From Prorocentrum cordatum (Eukaryota; Sar; Dinophyceae; Prorocentrales; Prorocentraceae), in assembly GCA_963575745.1 (NCBI GenBank), contig CAUYUJ010019603.1, positions 1-62,000 of the forward strand: a stretch of DNA of 62,000 nucleotides, given 5' to 3'. Of this stretch, positions 56,591-62,000 are shown one piece after another. Below the pieces are notes generated by a model that saw only the letters and a program-made list of their open reading frames with translations, was not told the origin of the DNA and made no database searches. Every line of letters begins with the position of its first letter. The first letter of the stretch is position 1. A program made the position numbers and the translations under genes.

Positions 56591-57007
56591 TTGCGTCCAA
56601 GATGGCCCAAGATGGCTCCAAAAGAGCCCCAGAGAGCTCAAGAGGGAGGAGGGAGAAAGGGCGATGATGGAGGACGGGGGACGGAGGAGGGAAGTGGAGG
56701 GAGGAAGAAGGTGGAGGGGGGAGGGAAGTGGAAACGCCCGTGCAAAACCCAACACCATTCACCGGGAAACTCCCCTTGCATTCCTTGATTGATGGCCTCC
56801 TCTGGGCGAGGTCACGCGGGTGCACGCGCGTGCACCGGCGCTCTCTCCCCGCGATGTCAGCTCAGGATGAGATGCTGCCTCTTTCTCGAGCCCGTCCGAG
56901 CAATGTCCCAAGGCCACCAGCAGCTGCCAGCCAGGATATCGGAGGGAAGGTGGGATGGATTGGAAGGTGACTGGGATTGACAGAGAGGGGCTGTGAGGGA
57001 CGTACGG
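56591..57007. other. CCAAGATGG repeats, GGAGG-rich patch, then unique sequence
   Basis: 56593-56650 belongs to the CCAAGAGG family; 56640-56730 is GGAGGA-rich. The rest is the sequence 3' (minus strand) of the spliced-leader relic at 57008. No protein is recognised in it. Confidence 0.5.
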
Positions 57008-57029
57008 CTTGAGCCAAAGATGGATGCGG
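57008..57029 (-). other. Spliced-leader relic
   Basis: On the minus strand this 22-mer begins CCGCATCCAT and ends TTTGGCTCAAG. It matches the dinoflagellate spliced leader at 19 of 21 positions with one inserted base. The two mismatches lie in the first half. Any retroposed transcript would extend toward lower coordinates, but no recognisable protein follows. Confidence 0.7.
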
Positions 57030-57302
57030 ACATCGCACCCCTCTCTGTATGTTCAAGCACATAGGCAACCGTTGGAGGACGCAGCTGCAAATCAATGAGC
57101 TGGAGGCGCTCACTCCCACAGTCCCCCGAAAAATAATGGGCTTGAACAGAGGTGCAACATCCATGACCCACCTGGCATTCTTCAAACGATTAATGCTAGC
57201 AGTGCTGGCGCTGGTGGGCGTAAGAAGAAGGCATTTTGGACACCGTCCTCGTGGCTAGGCGGAGCGGTCTAACGGAGCAAGAGTCCACGCTCCTGCGTCC
57301 GA
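57030..57302. other. No gene; expected position of a copia 3' end
   Basis: Lies immediately downstream of the copia pol on the minus strand. A 3' LTR would be expected around here, but no LTR can be defined without its partner, which is outside the window. Confidence 0.4.
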
Positions 57303-58742
57303 TCACACACTCTGGCCACCTGGTTTTCCCCGCAAAGAAGAGGGGGCATTCACCGGCGCAACGAGAACACTTGGACGGGAAAGCTGCGCTCCAAAACTAT
57401 GCGAGAAGAAACTTCTGCCACGCCAGTGCCTTGAGAAGGGAGAGGTGAAAGAGGCGAGACAGAGGGCAGAAATCACTGCAGCTGTCGCATTGCGATCTCT
57501 TAGGGAATCATCTTCGGATCTGAGCCTGATCATACCTGACTTGAGCAGAGCAAGCTGGGCGGCGTTCGTCTTGGCCAGATCGGCCTTGGTGAGGCAGTCA
57601 ACGGGCATATGGGGGTGTGGGGCCCATCTGATCGCGCTCCCTATCCGATCCATGGTCTCTCTAACGCCGGCTAGATCTATGGCGGCCCTCCTATCCGACC
57701 TGGTCCCCGACGTGAGTTTCGAGAGAGTATCGTATGTCCCCTTCGCGTCTACGACGCTGACGTTGCCGGTCACTGGCTCTCCAAGCACGGTGCAGTCCTC
57801 CTCGAGAAGACTTACGAACGGGCCGAGGTTCTCCCGCCACCGCTCATGGACGACATTGCCGCGAGTGACGTCGAGCAGCAAAATCTGCAGCCACTCCGCC
57901 TCGCCTAAAGCACTCGAGAGAGACAACGTCTCCCCCGCCAGAATGGACGCCACCTGTCTACGCAGTTTTCCCGATCGCCATGCTATCGGGGTCGCCCGGG
58001 CCCGGGGCCCGTGAGCTAAATAATTATCGGCAATGTAAATCTGCCAGGCCTCTTGAGGCTGCTGGGGGGCCCCTTTCTTATCCTCGGACCCTACACCTCC
58101 GCAGCCGCTGGCCGTGGCCAGCGCAAAACCGTCTGGTCGAAACCTCCAGACTATTATGGGAAGAGATGCGGTGGACCTTAAGTGGTCCACCATCTTGTTA
58201 GCGTCCAGCAGGTCCTTGACCGAAGGGCCGTTGACCTTCGTGGCAAGAATCGAGGCCGCGCCCGCGGCCTCGGCGCGGGTCTCCCTGCCCGCCCACTGCA
58301 GCTTATACACGAGCGACCGGAAGGCGGCCACCTCGCCGCCGACAAGAGGGGCCTCGTGATTCCCCCTCCGACCTCGGGCTGGGGGGATCTTCTGAAGCTG
58401 TTCCAGAATGTATTTTTCCTTGTCCACCAGGGCCCTGTCTCCGTCCAAACGCAGCCTCCGGCCTATATACTCTACGCCGGCGGCGTCGAGCTTCCTCATG
58501 TTTCCAAACGTAAACCTCGCTTGGAACGGCTTCAGATAGTTATATTCGCACCCCTCTCTGAACGCGATGGCCCAATCGTCCACCTCAACGAGGACCTGGG
58601 CCTGGAGAGCCTGCTTGGCCCGTTCCACGAACCAACGCGGTTCGAGACGAGTCCGCTCAAAACCTCGTGACTTAAGAAAATTCGCGGTGGTCTTGTGAAA
58701 CTCGAGGGGGGCGTCGTCGAGACCTAAACCGGGGCGATCAGC
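57303..58742 (-). pseudogene. Copia RT C-terminal part and RNase H
   Basis: APLEFHKTTANFLKSRGFER and LEPRWFVERAKQAL lead to VLVEVDDWAIA, the RT active-site DD pair. After YLKPFQARFTFGNMRKLD and EYIGRRL comes RNase H with WRFRPDGFAL (D), AGETLSLSSALGEAEWL (E), VSVVDAKGTYDTLS (D) and HMPVDCLTKADLAK (D): all four catalytic acids are present. The frame ends with a 50-residue Ser/Arg-rich tail. Of the whole element this part is the best preserved. Confidence 0.88.
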
Positions 58743-59180
58743 TCAATGAGGGACCCCGAAGGAACAGGAACCCCCTCGCAGTGCTCGACAACCCCCCCCC
58801 CCCCTGGCCCTCTTGAGTGGTCCTGACTGGCAAAACGCGTTCTTAATGTCTCCTATGTAGATGCACATCTTGTACATGAGGGAAACCACCAAGAACAGCA
58901 TCAAAGCCTCCATGCACGGAGTGGGGGCATAAACCTGGAGCTCGCTCGTGCCCTCGTCTTGGTGACCCCTCACGCACCGCCTAGAGTTAGCCTTGGGGGG
59001 GGCGTGTGTCCCCTCTTGAAGTTTCCATCTCCTGACCATCCTACTTGAGACAATCCTAAAAGGAAAAAGACGTCTCAATTCTTTGGCTTGCTCGGGGGGG
59101 TGAACGATCACGGCGCGAGTGCCCTCCGCGATAGCTTTCCATTCGCTCATCTGACTTATCGAACTGCTTCTTTTCTTCAC
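58743..59180 (-). pseudogene. Copia reverse transcriptase, N-terminal part
   Basis: SEWKAIAEGTRAVIVHPPEQ (start of RVT_2), LFPFRIVSSRMVRRWKLQEG, then RCVRGHQDEGTSELQVYAPT and CIYIGDIKNAFCQS, where GDIKNAF is the first catalytic aspartate box. A G/C homopolymer at about 58790-58803 shifts the frame; GVPVPSGSLIELIAPV continues in the next frame to a second shift near 58728. Confidence 0.85.
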
Positions 59181-62000
59181 CCTTCAGGTCTTTGTACCTG
59201 ACCTCGGCCCCTCGGTTCACGAGCAAAAACAGGTCGCAACTTCCCCCCGGCCCCGGGGTGATTTCAACGTCGGCACTTCCGTTGGAGTAACTAAACCAGT
59301 TCCCGCTCCATCCCTCATTCCAGACCTCTTCGTCGAGCTGACTACGGAAAGTGTCCTGATCTACTTCCTCGTCGCAGAAAGAAGCCCAAAGTGTCTCCGC
59401 CCGGGATCCCGGCCTCTCTGGAGACCTGGAGCGGCGGTCCTCGGCGGGGCGTCTCTCCAGCTCCTGGGCCTGCTGCTGGACTCTGCCTGGGGTGGCGCCG
59501 CCAAAACTTTCCCCAGGAGTGCGGGATCTCTGAATCCTAAAGCCTAGGTCCAGCAGCTCTCGCCGAGCACTGTCTTGCATCAGGCGATTGAGCCGACCAG
59601 GGTCTATTGGCTCCGCGCTGCGATGTCGACTGGCCGTGTCAGAAGCATCGAGCTTGGGAGCACTAACAGGCGGAGCAGAGGAAGAGGAAGGAGAGGCGGC
59701 GAAGGGAGGGTTGGCCGACGCTCCGGAGCTACCCCCGCCCCCTCTGTCCCTTTTCTCCCCTTGGGGCAGTGGTTGCCTACGCCGACTGGTCTTGCCTGGA
59801 CCGCCATCCCTGTCAGTAACGCTTCTGGCGACGGGCAAAACAGACCGGCTCTCTGGCACACTGGAGCCCCTTGAAACGACAGTGGTGGATCCTCCTCCGC
59901 TGGACACCTGTCGGGACTGGCTGACGTCGGAGACTTCCGCCGCTTCCTCTCCGGGAGCTCTGGTGGCTTCTGAAGCCACATCGAGCCGGTCCTCCTCTGG
60001 GATCGGTCGAAGAGCGCTTCCGCCAGCTTCCGCGGCCGGATGCCCCCCCGTGCCTTCTCCCGGGCCCCTCGACAATCCTGGCGGAGGAGGTGGAAGCTCT
60101 CCGAGCGCTTCCTCGGGTCCAGCGCCTGGGCCCTGCTCGACAGGTGGGGCTTCAACCGGCCCGGCTTCGGCGTCTTGAGCATTGGGCCCCCAGGCCTCTG
60201 GTGGGGGGGGGCCTTCTGCGGCGACGCTGGCCCCCGCCCGATGATTACTCGTCTGAGCTTCCCTAAGCAGCATCTGAACTGAAACATCTGAAAGAACCTG
60301 TCGTGGCGTGCCTAACTTGGTCCGTGGAGCACTTCCACAATCTAGACCGCATCGCCGCCCACGCGGAGGTGCCGTTGTGAAGAACGACCAGCCCAGGACC
60401 GACCCACCTATCCTTCTGCAACGCAGAAGTTTTCTGGCCCCCTCTGGGGGCCCTCCTCCAGACGTGCACCCACTGCCCGGGACTGAAGTGCTTCTCTCGG
60501 TGCACCGAGGAGCGGACAGCGTCCGCGAGGCGCCGCCGACTGGAGCTCTCGAAGAGCTCTCTCCTGGCCAGGCGGCGGATGGCGTCCCGACGGGCGTGCT
60601 CTGCCGCTGCCGTGTCGCTATCCCAGGATCCTGGAGAGAGATCTTCGGTCCCCGCGAGTTGGAGGGGATCGCCCCCAGTGAGGTCGTTCGGGATTCTGGG
60701 GTTGATCCCGAAGACGAGTCGATATGGCGTGAACCCCCCCTATAAAGATGCCGATTCTTGGCCGACACGACTTCGTGAACGAGAGTTTCGAGCTCGGCCG
60801 GCGTGGTGACGAGAACCCCCTCGGAAGCTTTCACAAGAATGTCTTTCACCCAGCCCCCATGTCTCTCGGCTCTACCGTTTTGCCGCGGACTCTCGGAGTC
60901 CGTGACGTGTTGGAAAACTCCGAGGTGTTCTACTCCTCGCTCGAATTCTCCCTTGAACTCCGATCCTCCATCCGTGATGACGAAGAGGGGAACCTCGAAG
61001 GGTCGAGTCCAACACCTCATAAGAGCCCTCCAGGCCCCTAGCGCCGTGCCATCATACATCTCAGCGGTCTGAAAGTTAGTGCCGTGACATATCACGTTGA
61101 GAACGGCCAGCTGCTGGTCCTGAAAGGTGACAAAAAAGGTGTCCACAGCCACTAGCTTATTGAACTCGAAAGTCCTGGGAACAGCAGCTGGTCGCGTGCT
61201 GTCGGGACGAGCGTGTGCGGCACAATCTCCGCACTGGTATTCATCACGAACAAACTGCAGGACCTCTGGCTTGGCTTGGGCAGCTCTCAGGATTTTCACG
61301 AAAATCTCCTTATGGGGGTGACCCAGATTGACGTGGACCTTGTGGATCATTCTTCGAACCTTTGGGGTAATCTCGAGCCTAGAGGGGACCTGATTGTCTT
61401 CCTCGGCTTCCTCGGGACCAGGCTCCTCCCCGTTTTGGCCTTCCTCAGCCTCCGCCGGAGAACTCACGGCCGCGTAGGGCTGTCTATATTCCGGCTGCCT
61501 GGCACGGGCGACCTGCTCTGATGTCGGGGGAGGGTAAGCCTCCTCGATGCTGGAGCGGATGGCCTCGGCCAGAGCCTTACAGAATTTTGGGGGGTAAACT
61601 CGGGCCGCACTGGTCATGGCTCCTCCTATCAACTGGGCGTGAGGAAGATCGCCCCGGCATCGGGCTTCCTCAAAGCGCCGGAGAAAAACCTCGCAATTTG
61701 ACATCAGTCTAATGGGTTTCTCCGAGAGCTCCCCCCCCTCGGCGACCGAAAGCCCGAATCGACACATGTCGATATCCGTGACACGCACCTCCGGGAGCTC
61801 CGCAATGAACCGAACCACATTCGTAAACCAGGAGCTGGCCGTGACAGGATGCTCAAAAACGAACTTCCTGTGGTTTTGATGCTGTTCCAGAGCCACCTCC
61901 ATGGCGAAGCCGAGAAGGAGCAGAGCTTCGGCGTGCTTTCGTCGCTGATGCTCTGAGACTTCTTGGTGGAGCTGGCTATTTTGGGCTATAGAGAACTGGT
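59056..62000 (-). pseudogene. Copia integrase and linker
   Basis: Numbered from the ATG at 61902 (the frame continues upstream). Residues 1-185 are an N-terminal region (FEHPVTASSWFTNVVRF, VRVTDIDMCRFGLS). A zinc-binding HHCC follows (H190, H195, C224, C227). The catalytic core has D254 (VAVDTFFV), D311 (FVITDGGSEFKG) and E346 (SPRQNGRAERHGG), a DD35E triad that is complete. From about 390 the frame is shifted in a G7 run. The true C-terminal domain (SPGQWVHVWRRAPRGG, KDRWVGPGLVVLHNG, RSRLWKCSTDQVRHAT) is in another frame at 60505-60300, and a second shift restores the original frame. The remaining ~380 residues are a disordered Pro/Ser-rich linker. Confidence 0.88.

Larger units (their letters stand above)
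57303..62000 (-). mobile_element. Ty1/copia retrotransposon pol, 5' end beyond window
   Basis: Domain order on the minus strand is N-terminal region, integrase, long Pro/Ser-rich linker, RT (RVT_2 type) and RNase H. Integrase before RT is diagnostic of copia. The frame is open to the window edge. At least five frameshifts are seen (about 60720, 60310, 59160, 58800 and 58728), several in G/C homopolymers. LTRs, gag and protease were not found and would lie to the right of 62000. Confidence 0.9.

Overview
This window looks like nuclear DNA of a dinoflagellate, probably a large, repeat-rich, GC-rich genome of the Symbiodiniaceae, Polarella or Prorocentrum kind. The species cannot be fixed from sequence alone. 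The grounds are: two relics of the dinoflagellate spliced leader (26239-26259 and 57008-57029, both minus strand); a GC-AG intron with the same AGGC tetranucleotide at both splice junctions inside a PIF1-like helicase gene; a DIRS-like retroelement with a methyltransferase-like tail; a Ty1/copia element with a long N-terminal region; and a very high load of tandem repeats.

Layout. 1-5.1 kb is almost all satellite DNA: TAG, GCCGGT and GAT arrays plus two unrelated 77-bp repeat families. 5.1-9.2 kb holds a decayed plus-strand tyrosine recombinase converging on a minus-strand, low-complexity, gag-like remnant. 9.3-10.5 kb has 73-bp and GAGGCT arrays and one copy of a ~220-bp dispersed element. 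13.7-15.1 kb is a 90-bp repeat array of the same superfamily as the array at the left end. 18.6-21.1 kb is a PIF1 helicase pseudogene with altered Walker motifs. 22.9-24.0 kb is an open frame of two degenerate phosphoglycerate kinase N-domains in tandem, behind a ~400-nt pyrimidine tract. 25.3-26.2 kb (minus) is an intact, intronless mitochondrial carrier gene behind a spliced-leader relic, so probably a retrogene. 27.3-34.0 kb is a three-unit higher-order repeat that contains inverted sub-repeats. 36-44 kb is a family of tandem minus-strand units of ~1.25 kb around an uncharacterised open frame, mixed with an endonuclease-like fragment. 44-50 kb is low-complexity DNA and unplaced coding-like fragments. 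50.7-55.9 kb (minus) is a degenerate DIRS-like element (gag-like, RT, RNase H, tyrosine recombinase, methyltransferase-like). 57.3-62 kb (minus) is a Ty1/copia pol running off the right edge.

Only the mitochondrial carrier looks like a complete, functional host gene; the PGK-like frame is open but has lost key residues. Most of the rest is transposon remains and repeats. No operons, rRNA, tRNA or CRISPR arrays were seen. Many frameshifts lie in homopolymers or are 1-2 bp long, so some could be assembly errors rather than decay.
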